Position numbers and translations under genes: made by a program
Shown: piece by piece, positions 32,431 to 43,400 of the stretch
Numbering within the stretch: the stretch's first letter is position 1
Layout: every line of letters begins with the position of its first letter
From: Cyanidiococcus yangmingshanensis
Lineage: Eukaryota; Rhodophyta; Bangiophyceae; Cyanidiales; Cyanidiaceae
Direction of reading: 5' to 3'
Assembly: GCA_013995675.1 (NCBI GenBank)
Contig: VWRR01000018.1
Location: 186,001-250,000 of the forward strand
DNA length: 64,000 nt
The notes under the pieces: model-generated
What the model was told of the DNA's origin: nothing
Databases searched by the model: none
What the model saw: only the letters and a program-made list of their open reading frames with translations

Positions 32431-33542
32431 AAAATGTTCTGATATTGTATGCGCGGATACTTGGCATCATTGGGATACAATGCACAAATATTTGGAGCAT
32501 CAAACGTTTGGTATGCGATTTCATCACACTAACGCGCTCGCTGACCAGCAGCCTTCGTGGCGTGCGTGGTGATCCTTCCTGTTTCATGATCGTTATGAGG
32601 CCTCACAGGAGTTCTACGACAAAGTAACGAGAACGCCGTTGTGCTGGCTTGTATTATGAAAGGCTTGAGCTGCTCCAATTATTGGGGAAGACACACGTCC
32701 AAGAATGCTGAAATGTAGCGGATGCCTCGCTACTCTGACGCCTCTTTGTTGAAAGGGATTCTGTCTGATAATGTCAGGCTATGAATGGAATGGGATCCAT
32801 TTTTCTGGATGGAGCCACGGGACTTGACCTAACTGAATAGGGGCGAAGAACAGAGGTCGTTTGAACTCCCCATTTCTCGATTACGTACCTCCAGCGGCCG
32901 ATGTATGAATCGACGAGACTGTTTTCCCTGACCCGAATTTCAGCCTAGCGCAATAATCAAAATTCATCCATAAGGGATACTAAAACGTGGACTAAGTTGA
33001 TGTTTGGGTTTTAAGAGACAGTCTGCCGACGATGGTTCTGAAAAATGCGAGCCGTGAAACGCCATTTTCTGAAGAGGGAATCGCGATCTAAGCTCGCTTC
33101 AAACCTATACAGTCGCTTTGAATTGAGCGGAATTCTTGGCATCTGCACATCCTCACACCGCAAGGGTTGGTCAAAAGACCCACTGAAACAACTGAGAACT
33201 GCGAAAATTCGAGTTCAAACAGTTAGGGAGTCAAGTTGATGCTTTTTAGAAACCAGTGCGGTCATGCATGCGAATGAATCATGGATATTGTGGCTTCGAA
33301 TAAATCGGATTAGGCACAGGACCAAGCACTTTGCAGCACCGCTGCTGCCTGAAATCGGCTAGAGACCTGGTCTCAATCTAAAACACTCTTTTCAAGATAC
33401 GTTGCCGTTGCCGTTGCCGTTGCGCGAGCACTCCGCCTTCTACGCGAACGAACACTGGTTCACTAAAAACAACCTGAACCCAACTTTAAAACGCTGGACA
33501 GGGGCGCGTTACTGTCTAGGGTCAATAGCGGCAGCAGCGCAC
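32431..33542. other. Intergenic, 1.1 kb
   Basis: Region upstream of SEC11. It contains a short tandem run of TTGCCG (four copies, near 33400-33425) inside the open but ATG-less extension of the SEC11 frame. No other gene is supported. Confidence 0.45.
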
Positions 33543-34250
33543 ATGGACCGCACTGAAAACAAAGATCTGCCTGGCGGAGTCTATCCACGGGGAAGCGAGC
33601 AAAGACTCAAAGATGAGCCGGCCGTAACCAGAAGCCGTTGGAGACGCACTTGGGGTTTTTTCGGAATTGGTACTGGCTCCGCAGCGACCTCTGATGTGCC
33701 AACACCTTTCGTACTCCGACTGGTGCCTTTGTGCGCTCTAGCGCTTCTGCTTTGCTCAGCTTTCGTTGGCTGGAGAGCTCTCGTTTTGTGGACTTTCTCA
33801 GAATCTCCCGTGGTTGTCGTTCTGAGCGGTAGCATGGAGCCGGGCATTCACCGAGGCGATATCCTATTTCTTAGCAATCGTACCTCACCCTCTAGGCCTC
33901 TTACGGTGGGTGACATGGTGGTCTACAACTTACGTGATCGTAGTCTGCCCATCATACATCGTATTATCGAGGTGCATGAGAGATCTCCGCTGGGTGCGGG
34001 TCCTGGAATCCCAATGCACGACTCTAGCCTTACAAAGTACTTCCTCACCAAGGGAGACAACAACTTCGGGGACGACAGAAGCTTATATTCTGCCGGTCAG
34101 AAATGGCTGCAACGAAGCGATATCGTCGGACGAGTCATTTTTATCGTTCCGAAAGTCGGCATTGTAACAATACTTATGAACGCGCAAAGATGGTTGAAAT
34201 ATACCATCATTGGACTGCTCTCAATAGCTTTGCTACTCATGGCAGAATGA
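33543..34250 (+). CDS. SEC11: Signal peptidase complex catalytic subunit SEC11
   Basis: ER signal peptidase that removes signal peptides from secretory proteins. From the ATG at 33543 the protein is 235 residues: an N-terminal cytosolic tail, a membrane anchor (VLRLVPLCALALLLCS), then catalytic serine in LSGSMEPG (about residue 97), HRGDILFL, the catalytic histidine in PIIHRIIEVHE (about 139), and the TKGDNN plus DD segment supplying the acidic residues (about 172-178). A second hydrophobic stretch near the C-terminus fits SEC11. The frame is open upstream to 33402 only from TTG codons in a TTGCCG repeat, so the later ATG is preferred; the tail is still longer than in animal SEC11. The stop is 23 bp from the SufE-BolA stop, tail to tail. 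Confidence 0.93.
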   Translation: MDRTENKDLPGGVYPRGSEQRLKDEPAVTRSRWRRTWGFFGIGTGSAATSDVPTPFVLRLVPLCALALLLCSAFVGWRALVLWTFSESPVVVVLSGSMEPGIHRGDILFLSNRTSPSRPLTVGDMVVYNLRDRSLPIIHRIIEVHERSPLGAGPGIPMHDSSLTKYFLTKGDNNFGDDRSLYSAGQKWLQRSDIVGRVIFIVPKVGIVTILMNAQRWLKYTIIGLLSIALLLMAE

Positions 34251-34272
34251 AAAGATTCCGCGCCAGCTTGCT

Positions 34273-35233
34273 CTACAACGACCCCTGCCTGTCATGAGCT
34301 TCGGCCGTTGTTAGAGTTATGATGCTTAGAGCATGAATTTTCCGGGAACTGAGCTCGTCATTGAGCAAAGCATAAACGAGTTGATGTCTCTTCACTTCTG
34401 GCAGATCTTTGAAGATATCGCTAACGATTTTGATCGTGAAATGTGTTTCTCCTCGGCGCACATGCGCTCCCTCGTGACCTCGATGTTTTGCAGAGTCATC
34501 TCGAATGACGACCGACTCTGGTTTGAGTATCTGAAGCCTCTTCTCGATGCGCTCTCGCACTGAGAGATCGCTCTCAGCGGATGCTTCAGGGTTGTCTGGC
34601 GAGCCAATCTTCAGAAGCTTGGCCTTTTCTTGCATTGTCTTCAGCATATTCAGAAATCCATTAGTGCGTCCTGGAGTTAAGCTGATGCTGAGCCCTGAAT
34701 CCTTTATAAACTCTGGGCTCACAGCACAAATTTCCTCAGCAGTGTACCCGCTTAAGCCATGTATTAGGAAAGCAACTAAACCTTTTGTAAGTTGGGAGTC
34801 TGAGTCTCCCATAAAGTCAATCTTCCCTTCCTTATTCGGCAATGCGTCTACGTGAACTACACTAAGACAGCCACGTACACGGTTTCCCTAAAACCCGACG
34901 TTCCCGGGGAAATGGAGGTAACGTGGCTGCCATATGCAGTAGCTGTTGCACCCTCAGTTTCTGATCTCCAAGCTTTTTGAAAGCCTCCACCAGTTCCTTG
35001 AGCTTTGGCGTCGTGTTCGTCCGGGTTCCATTTTGGTGTGGTGAAACGGTGTCGCAACACCACAAACGATTCCGAGGCAGCGCTCGTCGGTCCGCTGGAC
35101 GGTCCAGACTAACCGTGGAGACGCGAGACCAGCTTCGACCTCGCTGCACAGATTCTGATTTTGAGCCAGAATGAAATGCTTCCGGAGCTATTACGAAAGC
35201 GGGAAAGGAGCACCTTCTCTTCGGTTTCAACAT
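34273..35233 (-). CDS. SUFE1: SufE-BolA fusion, plastid Fe-S sulfur acceptor, split by a +1 frame change
   Basis: SufE takes persulfide sulfur from the cysteine desulfurase SufS and stimulates it; plant SUFE1 carries a C-terminal BolA domain, as here. The first frame (from ATG 35233, MLKPKRRCSF) has a transit-like leader with FPAFVIAP, then the SufE N-half LKELVEAFKKLGDQKLRVQQ and LPPFPRERRVL. The second frame (to 34273) begins with NRVRGCLS, holding the catalytic cysteine, then GDSDSQLTKGL, LSGYTAEEI, LTPGRTNGF, and BolA (RIEKRL, HRGHEGAHVRRGETHF, HQLVYALLNDEL, IHALSIITLT). Across the junction near 34885-34895 the spacing from LPP to NRV.GC is exactly that of SufE if a single nucleotide is skipped, so there is no room for an intron. 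The run TTTTAGGGAAACC lies at the junction. Confidence 0.9.
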
Positions 35234-36025
35234 CGCACTTCCCGGAGAAAATAGGAACTCACGAGATATGAATACGCCACTCTGCAACTCCGCCTAGTGA
35301 ATTTCGCAGCCTGGCTCCGCTGGGGCACTCGGCGAGTTTGCGAGCGCCTTTACGCGCGAGGTCCATTCTCCAAAGATGCTCTGGGAATTGCATTGATCGC
35401 ACAGGCCAAGATTTTGTCGCATATTTTAGCCGTGAGCTTTGGAAATGTGGTCTATAATTCATCAGACAGCGAAACGTTTCACGATCTGCGTATATGCAAC
35501 AGGAGCTTTCGCCGCGTACGTGGGTGCTTTCCAATGATTGATCGCTATCCTAGAGGTTACCTTCTTCGGCATTCCAGAGAATAAACGAACAGCACGTTTA
35601 AGCGATTTGTACACGATCTTGCAAAGCAGTCTAATTGCTGTTCTCTAGAGAAGCCGTAATGGTGCAAAACACTGCGGGCCGCTATGAATTTCAAGGGAAA
35701 CATTGGCTTTTCGATCCAGTCGCCATCTGTTCGAACAAGGCTCTCTCTCAAGCGGCGCGATATCACGATTCTTTTCGAATGGGAGATGTCCGAACAGAAA
35801 GCACCCGGACTAGTTATACATGAGGTGTTCGATCTGAGAGTACGCGCTCACCGGCTTACTTCTGCAGCTCTGAATCAAACATTAAACTGTCATGAATAAT
35901 CTGTCATTGAGAGAAACAGAGAAGGTCAGTCAAAAGTCATTCAAGGCTATGCCAGAAATGCCCACAGTAATTCTCTTCAGCGACCGCGTGATGTTCACAC
36001 CGCCCATTTGATGCCTTTCACTCAC
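35234..36025. other. Intergenic between SufE-BolA and MIP, with uncertain frames
   Basis: Upstream of SufE-BolA (-) and downstream of the MIP 3' end. A plus-strand frame at 35297-35584 (GTG start, 95 codons) and others at 35635-35899 look mildly protein-like but have no ATG or recognisable domain, so no gene is called. An ATG at 35268 (+) leads only nine codons to a stop. Confidence 0.35.
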
Positions 36026-37911
36026 TCATGCCAATGGCTCGGCTTGATGATTCATTCGATCTGGTGCCGGAAGCACTGGTTGGTCCGAAAAATTGTTCTC
36101 AACTAAGCCCATTTCTTCGGCGATGCCCTTGAAACTTGGTGCGGAACCACCAAGCAAATCGGACAGAATCTGTCTTGGTTCTCTGGCTGCCCCCAAACAA
36201 AGGCACTGCCAGCGCAAAATCTCTCCCGCACGAGACAAAGAAAGTGTTGGATTGCGAAATAAACAGCCCCATATCTCAGCAGCGAGCACTCTGGCTAGTA
36301 TGTAGGAGTAATAGCAGCCACCGTATCCAACAATATGTGGCAAGTATGGAAAGCTTTCCCGATTCACAGCGTGCTCTCGCGGTCCGTCTCCGTGCGCTGT
36401 CTGGCGTATCAAACGCCTGATTTTTGACTGCGCTTCGCTGCCCCAACCGAAATGACCAAACGAATGAAGGGCAAGGTCAAGAGCTGCAAACGGAGCTTGC
36501 AGATGAAGCTCTGCTATGACTGCCTCTTTCTTCGCCTCTTCCAAACCCTGCACCAGGCTAAGGGGCGCTTGCGGAGCAAATCTTCGCACCCAACCGGGAT
36601 CCCATGCGAAATTCTCCAAAAGATGACTCGGAATTTCAACGAAATCTAGAGGACCCCGAGTCCCAGACAGGTGCTGGAACGATGTTCTTGACAAGACAGT
36701 GTGCAGAACATGTCCGAATTCATGCAGCAACGTTTCTAACTGGTAGTGATGCATTCCGGAACCCCGAATTGATTCGGGAAAGTCGCAGACAATAGCAGCG
36801 CAAGGCTGCTGCAGCGATCCATCCTTTCGTCTACGACTTCCCCGCAAGGCGTAATGAGCGGCTCCGGGGATTTTGCCTTCCCGAGCGAAGAGATCGAAAA
36901 AGACTTCGCCTATCTGATTTCCGTCACGTTCGTCGATTACTATGGTGTACATCACACTGGGATGCCAGATCATGTCCTTGGACGCCCAGGATTGAAGCGG
37001 AAATACGCGAATGCCAAAGAGCTCTCCTAAAAGGGCGTTAAACACCTTCAAGACCCGATCCACCCCAAGGTAAGGCTGGATTTTGCCGAATAGCGGGTTG
37101 CAGTATGCTCGCACAGGAACCTTTGCTCGTCGCAGACTCCCATCGCGTGTCTTCGCGAGCAAAGCGGAAACCGAATCCAGAAAAGAGCTGACCTCCCCAG
37201 GATGCCTTAAAAGCTTATCTGCCGCAGCCAGATGCGCATAAGACGGGTAGGAGAGCGCCTGAGCCAAATCATGCCTTCGATTGAGCAGCGATATAAGGAC
37301 ATTCCATGCTTCTTGGGAGGAGTTTGCCCGCTGCTTGCGGTTCTCTGCTACCATTTCCGTCCTTTTCAGCACGGTGGAGACTCGTATACTCCAATCTATG
37401 ATTTCGTTTTGAATCGACATAATTTGCCTCCTTGTTTCTGGTGATTCGCTTGGCCCACCACGCACAGCAAAGTCCCGTTGCAGCGATCGAAGAAGTTCGT
37501 GCTCTTCCAATGTGGAGGCATTTTGTTTACGCAAGAGCGCATCATAAAGATTTCCATTGCTGTTAAGCTCTTGCATGTACTGAGACAACTCTCTCAGAAC
37601 GCTTTCGCTTGCTTCAACATGCGCTGGGTCCGGTGAGACATTTCTTGCTAGCTCTGCAGCATCTAGAACAGTTGCAAAGGGTATCAGAAATTTCGTCAAA
37701 TTCATATAACACGTCACTGCCGCGAATCAGACAAAATCTTTTCTACTAGCTTGTTGCAGGTATTGAGGGCCTGCTGCTTCATATTCAGCCAGTCTCTCGG
37801 CCTGCGAAGTCCTGGAAGGCCGTAAAGTCCACGAAGCTGCATCATGACCTTGGTGCCGACAGACGTCACCGGCAGGTCCGCGGCTATCGCCTGCGTCGTC
37901 AATGCATGCAC
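36026..37911 (-). CDS. MIPEP: Mitochondrial intermediate peptidase (M3 family), in three frames
   Basis: MIP/Oct1 removes an octapeptide from imported mitochondrial precursors. The main frame (about 37672 to 36026) carries the metallopeptidase site HEFGHVLH, then FQHLSGTRGPLDFVEIPS and LENFAWD, which are characteristic of MIP within the M3 family, and a C-terminal YYSYILARVLAAEIW. Its N-terminal part is in two other frames: 37911 to about 37716 has GLYGLPGLRRP (the GLFG motif) and LVEKILSDSR; a short segment then reads DVLYEFDEISDTLC; and the main frame resumes at TVLDAAELARN. Across the second junction, DEISDTLC/TVLDAAELAR aligns residue for residue with the family if one nucleotide is skipped near 37671-37676; the first junction (about 37714-37722) likewise needs one skipped. 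The true start is uncertain: MMQLRGLYG at 37845, or further upstream where the frame is open without ATG. Confidence 0.88.
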
Positions 37912-38198
37912 GCTCGGAGGAAAAGAACCTTCATTCGCGAAGCAGTCGTTCTTTTTGTCCCAATCCTCAGAACATGAACAAGCTTCGATAGAACTTTACG
38001 TAGAATCGATGTTTCTCCAAACAATCCTTCAAATTTATCTCTGGAGAAGACCACCGCTTCGTTAAAGCTACGCCGACGAAAGACGTGGTAGTTTCAACGT
38101 TTTCAGGCAACCGAGAACTGGAGGGTTTCCTACGACACGGCCACTTCGAAAAGTACTAAGTACGAGTGCCTTTCTGAGCCTCAACCCCCGCCAGTGTG

Positions 38199-39602
38199 AA
38201 CTGCGTTTACGCCGGTGAAACGCCGGAAACGCTGGAAACGCTGAACACTTGCCTAACAATCCTTGAAGATTTTCGCTATACGATCAATGAAGATTGCGCC
38301 TTTTGCTCGCTCGTGCTCCACCGTATTGATTGCCTGTGCACCTGCCAGCGTGCGAGATCCGTCCTAGACACAGCCTCCGCGGAGCATTTGTTGCAGACCT
38401 GGATGACACACAGAGAGAGAGAGAGAGCGTTCAACGGAGTGGTCACGCGACCCGGAAGAGCTCGCCATTTCGGATCAGGAAATGCTGGGATACCACCGCA
38501 GAACGAGCACGTCCGACCACTAGGTCATTCGCCACTGAGCTTCGTGTTTGGACCCAACGGAAACCCTCCAGTCGCAAAAGCATTACATGTGGAGAGAACC
38601 GGAAGAGTGATAGACCGCCAGCGACTTCGAATTCGGAGCCAGTTCCGGAATACCGACTCGCGAGACACAGTAGCACATACATGCGCTGCGGCGATCTCAC
38701 CGCTGTATTCGCCTCTGGGAGATAGACTTTCGGGACTGGCTCCAACACCTGCAGAGGCTCATGAATGCCCTCCTGAGCAGAACGCTTTCGGTGTCGCACA
38801 CAGCGGCGGTGTCAACCGGTGCAGTTGGTGGGGCAGCAGGCTACGCTTGAAAAACTCTGCAACTGACGGAGTTGGAACTGCAAAGTAGAACCAGCTGGTT
38901 GCGAAGAATCAAGCCACGGTGAGACGACACAGACGAAGGAGAGTGATTCCAGGACAGAAGTCTCGAGTACCGCACAATCAAACTTCGAGAGAGCTTCCGG
39001 GAACGGGTCGGCGTTATCTCAGGAGCCCAGAGCCGCGGCAAAGAGGTCCGCAGAGAGGACGATTCCGAGTGTTATCGAAAACTCCGGAACGCTCGGCGGT
39101 GCACAGAGTCTGTTTATTTCCAAAGCGACTCCTGAGCTCCGAAAACTGATCTGAGAAGATCCGAAAAACAACTGCCCCATTCTTCTTAGGTCCCGCTCGG
39201 AGAGGTTTCACCTCGAGGAAAGGTACACCAGGTGGTGACGCGGCCGGCTCACTCCTCGGTTGTTTGTGTGTGACCTAACTTCCCAGCGTGCAAAGAGGGG
39301 AACTTGGCCCGAGGTCCACGTCAGAAAAGTACTCGGCGCTTTGTGAGGGGGCGATGCCCTGAATCTTTGGTGGAAAAGTTTTCACCACGGAAATATGAGG
39401 CCCGACTGGGGAGACACTTGACCAGAGGTGTCATTTTCCTTTAAAATTCGTCTCTTGGATACGCGTTGCGTGCTGAGGAAATACAGTCACTGCTGTCTAC
39501 GATTTATGCTGGGGCAGTACGACTGGACTCGTCTGTGATCCGAGAAATGAATGCCGGATGCTGGATACCTATCCTGTTCAAAACTATCTCACATCCAAGA
39601 TC
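38199..39602 (+). repeat. Dispersed direct repeat, copy B (1.4 kb)
   Basis: Second copy of the block at 3099-4493, same orientation, over 99 percent alike by eye. It carries an extra 9 bp (a second GGAAACGCT) near its left end. Flanks differ completely from those of copy A. Like copy A it sits just upstream of a minus-strand gene (MIP here, the palmitoyltransferase there). In this copy the plus-strand frame runs from 38196 (GTG) to 38888, 230 codons, with no family similarity I can see. Confidence 0.87.
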
Positions 39603-41619
39603 CTCTGTAGGCGCAAATCAGAAGCGCTCAAAGAGATTACATGAAGATGGTGTCCATTCGGGAGAAATAGAGGAGGCTGTCGTGCACTGAGCGAGATCCT
39701 CCGACTTTGGTTTCAGCTCGTCCGATTTACAACGGAGGGAGCCACAATTTCTTGAACAGTTGCTGTTTGGAAATACAGCGTGCTGAGATTATTCCCAAGC
39801 TGAGCGAAATCCCGTCAACCAAATTTTGAGATATCTAGCAGATTCAAAGCCACTGCGGTCCTGGTGGAGAAAAATCATACGTTTCAGAGTGTCGGTCCGT
39901 GCCTGCCTGCGGGCTATGGAAATGATGAGCGAGTTTCGAATGAGCATCCTGTGATTCAATTTGTTGTGGGGATCACTTTCAAGATAGATAATAATATGGG
40001 CATTGTGAGTCTGCATATACATTAAGAAAGCATCAGATTTTGATTTAGATAACAAAAGCCATAAAATCACCCGTAGGATGAGAAATATCATTGTTTTGCG
40101 TCGTCTCATTCTGCGGATGATTTATGTGACTAACGTTGGACCCCGTGATTTCGATATGACGGACAGCAGGGGCCATTCGCCGGACACTTAGTCCCAGAAT
40201 TGCTAGCACCAGAACCCCGGCACGAACACAGAAGGGAATAGCACGTGGCGCTTTCGAAGGCGGGTAGGAGGGAACCAGGGCCCCTGATCTAAGGATCGTT
40301 GAGAAGCTGTTGATCGACCGGTTAAGAGGCAATGGTAAAGTGAAGCATATCCGCGGATCTCAAGAAAACCGAATTGACGTTGATCGACCAAGAAATCAGC
40401 CTATCTACTGAGGCGGGCTGTGTTCTCTATAACTGGTCGAAAACACCTGCATGGAACCGTGCGTCATAACGCTTGATGATTTGTTGTTCGGTGAGCAACC
40501 GCCATCAGTAAGAAAGCTTCACCCGATAGCTGCTTTGAACACTGAAAAAAGTATTTCAAGTTAGAGAGGGAAAACGAAGCTTGGTGAATTTCTGGCTCGC
40601 CCTGATCTTAAGAAATATGTCGTAGAGCAAGATATCTCTTGCAAATGAAGGTACAGCAGCGCTTGCAGTTTTACATAAACTCTATCATTAGTGGTCTATC
40701 CTCTGAGTTCCAAAGCTTCGCATTGGTGCAATCTAGAATAAGCTCGGGTAGCTCTGCTCTCTCGTTCCAGAAGAAAGTAGGATAACAGTTGAAATCTTTC
40801 GATACTCTTTTAGGTGACATCGCATGGACGATCACGTCTTGCTTCTCGATGGGCTTATTGAGCCCATCAAGTGCGATCTGAACGTCTCTTCTTAAGGTTC
40901 GCAGCATGGTAGGCGACAAGGTACTCATCGATGAAAGCCTCTCACTTCGAGTTGAGTCTATTTAGAGATTTTAGATTCTCTCATCTAGGTTCAATTCGGA
41001 CTATTTTCTGTTCTGGGTCCGAGTCAGTTGTATGGGACGTCCGGCTGGGTCGAAGCACAGCTCCAAGCTTATTTACTGAACCTCTAGGTCTTAGACGTCT
41101 CTCCGTGCTCGGACCTCCAAGATTCGGTTTCCGACGAGCAGAAAATTCTGCTTTGGAGTGTCTGCAGTTAGGTTATTCTCCGATAAAACCTTGAATTTCA
41201 CAAAAGCATTGAATAACGCTAGGTTCCATGATGTGTAATTTAGCACGAATCCAGCGGGACGTCATGCTCAAGACTCGATCTCTCGAGTACAACAGTGGCA
41301 ACGCCCCCTTTTCACGATCGAGCAAAGTTGGTCAAGTTGCGTGAATGCCGCCCCATTGCCACGCGAAATCATTGTATGTTCGTATTCTGAGAGACTCAAC
41401 TGCTAGTTCACTAGTTCCGCTCTGTTTGTTTTCGTTTCTCATATAGGCTTCATATATCTTTGCTGTGTGCCTAATAAGCGAACGAATTTTGAAGTAAAAT
41501 AGGCGGTTCCTTTCGGCAAAAGTAACTGTCTAGTTTCAGAGGCCGCTTCTGGGCGTGCTTATATGCTGCCATCTTTCAGTTGAAACGACAGCTGCTGAGA
41601 GCACTCTTTCCGAGCCTGC
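39603..41619. other. Gene-poor region, 2.0 kb
   Basis: Unique sequence after repeat copy B. Minus-strand frames at 40045-40332 (with a hydrophobic segment VLVLAILGLSV) and 39789-40109 adjoin and might be remains of one type II membrane protein, but no family motif is visible. Frames at 40671-40928 (-) and 40931-41194 (+, ATG) are also unassigned. Confidence 0.35.
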
Positions 41620-42387
41620 ATGGAACAGGCTAAAAATCAGAACAAGGTTATGAGCTTGAGATTGAGCAGCAAAAAACTGCACAACAAAGAAGCGATCGAG
41701 AAACGTCCGAGAAATTTGCCCTATGCGTGGGGCCTTGTGGAGGGCTCAGCCCTGGTGGGACTCCTCGGCATATTTTTGACGCTGAGTATCGTCTCCCGAG
41801 TATCGGATGCAGCTCGTGGGACGCGAATATGGTCACGTGAGCAAAAGGGCCTATTTGTGAGACGCCGACCCCAAAGACATGAGCGCTGTCTGAAGTGCGG
41901 CGGCTTTGGTATCATTCGTTGTACGCTCTGCGCTGGCCGCGGTTTTGTGCGATACGAAAAGAAGTTACAACATAGCGACCCTTGTCCGTTGTGCACGGCT
42001 CGACGATACGTTCGCTGCGGCATATGTGGTGGCAACGGTCGCCGAAAGCTTGTGCGGCGCCACAACCCTGCACTGAGTAGTTTAGACTTGAGAAATCCGA
42101 GTTCCGTGTACTATGCATTTAAGACCTGGAGAGAAGAATTTGTGCAACGGGGATCCCTATCAGTCGGTTGGATGAATCATGAGGGGATCTTCAACCGGGT
42201 CTTCCGAGTCGCCGCCACACTCTCAGAGAGTTTGCAAACGGCTATTGGTCGACAATGGCAATCTCTGCGGAACCGCGTCCAGGTAGGGATTGAGGAATAC
42301 CGAGCAGCTCGAAGGACTGCCCGTATGGGCCGATTTGCACGTGTGCGGAGAGTCGTTGAGGAGCGCTTACAGAAGCAATCCCGATGA
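41620..42387 (+). CDS. Membrane-anchored DnaJ-type zinc-finger protein without J domain
   Basis: The 255-residue protein starts at an ATG, has one hydrophobic segment (ALVGLLGIFLTLSIV, about 43-60) and then four CxxC units in DnaJ style: CLKCGGFG, CTLCAGRG, CPLCTARR and CGICGGNG (about 90-145), a cysteine-rich domain binding two zincs. There is no J domain or HPD motif. Such stand-alone zinc fingers are known in plastid proteins (BSD2, LQY1 and HCF222 types) acting as thiol/disulfide or assembly factors. The third unit has lost the glycines (CTARR). The C-terminal 80 residues are very basic and probably helical. A thylakoid or envelope role is inferred from the family only. Confidence 0.72.
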   Translation: MEQAKNQNKVMSLRLSSKKLHNKEAIEKRPRNLPYAWGLVEGSALVGLLGIFLTLSIVSRVSDAARGTRIWSREQKGLFVRRRPQRHERCLKCGGFGIIRCTLCAGRGFVRYEKKLQHSDPCPLCTARRYVRCGICGGNGRRKLVRRHNPALSSLDLRNPSSVYYAFKTWREEFVQRGSLSVGWMNHEGIFNRVFRVAATLSESLQTAIGRQWQSLRNRVQVGIEEYRAARRTARMGRFARVRRVVEERLQKQSR

Positions 42388-43400
42388 AACCTTGGGAAAC
42401 TCCTCGATCACGCTGACTTTTGTTAGGTTCCACGAAACTCTCTCTCGTGAATGCTCCCAGCAGAGGGGTCGGGTTGCAGCGGAGCGTTTCAACTCATAAC
42501 GTCGGTTGGAGAAGAATCCGATCAAAATGGATGGTGATTGGGCGTCAAAAAAGACCAGCCCCAAAAGGCTTTTGCATCATTTCTTGTGAATTGTCCTCTA
42601 TGAATCAGCGCAGGGATCATGTACTCAGTGCCGTATCTGCCAAAGCTGCTCCCAACTGAAGCAGGAACTTAATACGTGCGCATTGGTAGTCCAGCCGCAT
42701 TAGTTCAAAATCCATAGAACTCGATCTGTGCTCAACAGCAATAGATCTTTTAGCGAACCTCATCTGTGGGCACGTTTGCGACTCTCAACTGAGATGACGC
42801 TTCAGATTCGCTTGTTATACCGGCTGGTACAATCCAAGGGTTTGAAGATGCCCTAGTCTATTCGAGCAGACGCAGGGCTTCTGCGAGCGAGGAACGTGAC
42901 CGAAGAAACTTTTCACAAACCAGAAATAGGGATCTATTACATGCCGAAAAATTCAGATCTATTAAGAGCTTTTCAAACGTTAGGCCAAACCTAACCAGAG
43001 GCTCTCAAGCCCGATAATACTCGATTCCGTCGATAAAAGTTTCTTCAAAATGCAAAGGCGGTTAAGTACATATTTGGGTGGAGATTGGAATAACCAAGGG
43101 TCACGATCAAACTGGCAGTCGTAACCCCTCCTACCATGAACGAAATCCTCCCGCGTATGCGTTTTCCGGCACGTCCACAAGTCTGTCGATGATATCAACC
43201 CCAGGCTCGCTGCCGCTGGACTCAAAAGGATTCTTACACCAAAATTCTTGAGTAGTGAATTTCGCTCCTCGCAAATTTTACGAGATTAGCTAGGACATCA
43301 AACGAGATCAGAACCTGAGCTGCGAGTACTTCATGTTATTCGGTGATATCTTCGGTTTGCAGAACATCATACCAAGCAAGTCAGATGCAAGGTCTTGGAC
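42388..43400. other. Intergenic, convergent 3' ends
   Basis: No supported gene. Short frames (42420-42659 +, 42980-43225 -) show no motif. Confidence 0.45.

Noticed and set aside
35297-35899. Plus-strand frames upstream of SufE-BolA as a divergent gene
   Set aside because: They lack an ATG in frame, are interrupted, and match no family; kept only as a note in the intergenic entry.
3099-39602. Interpretation of the two repeat copies as ends of one 36 kb composite element
   Set aside because: The interval is filled with ordinary housekeeping genes on both strands and there are no element-type genes or target-site duplications.
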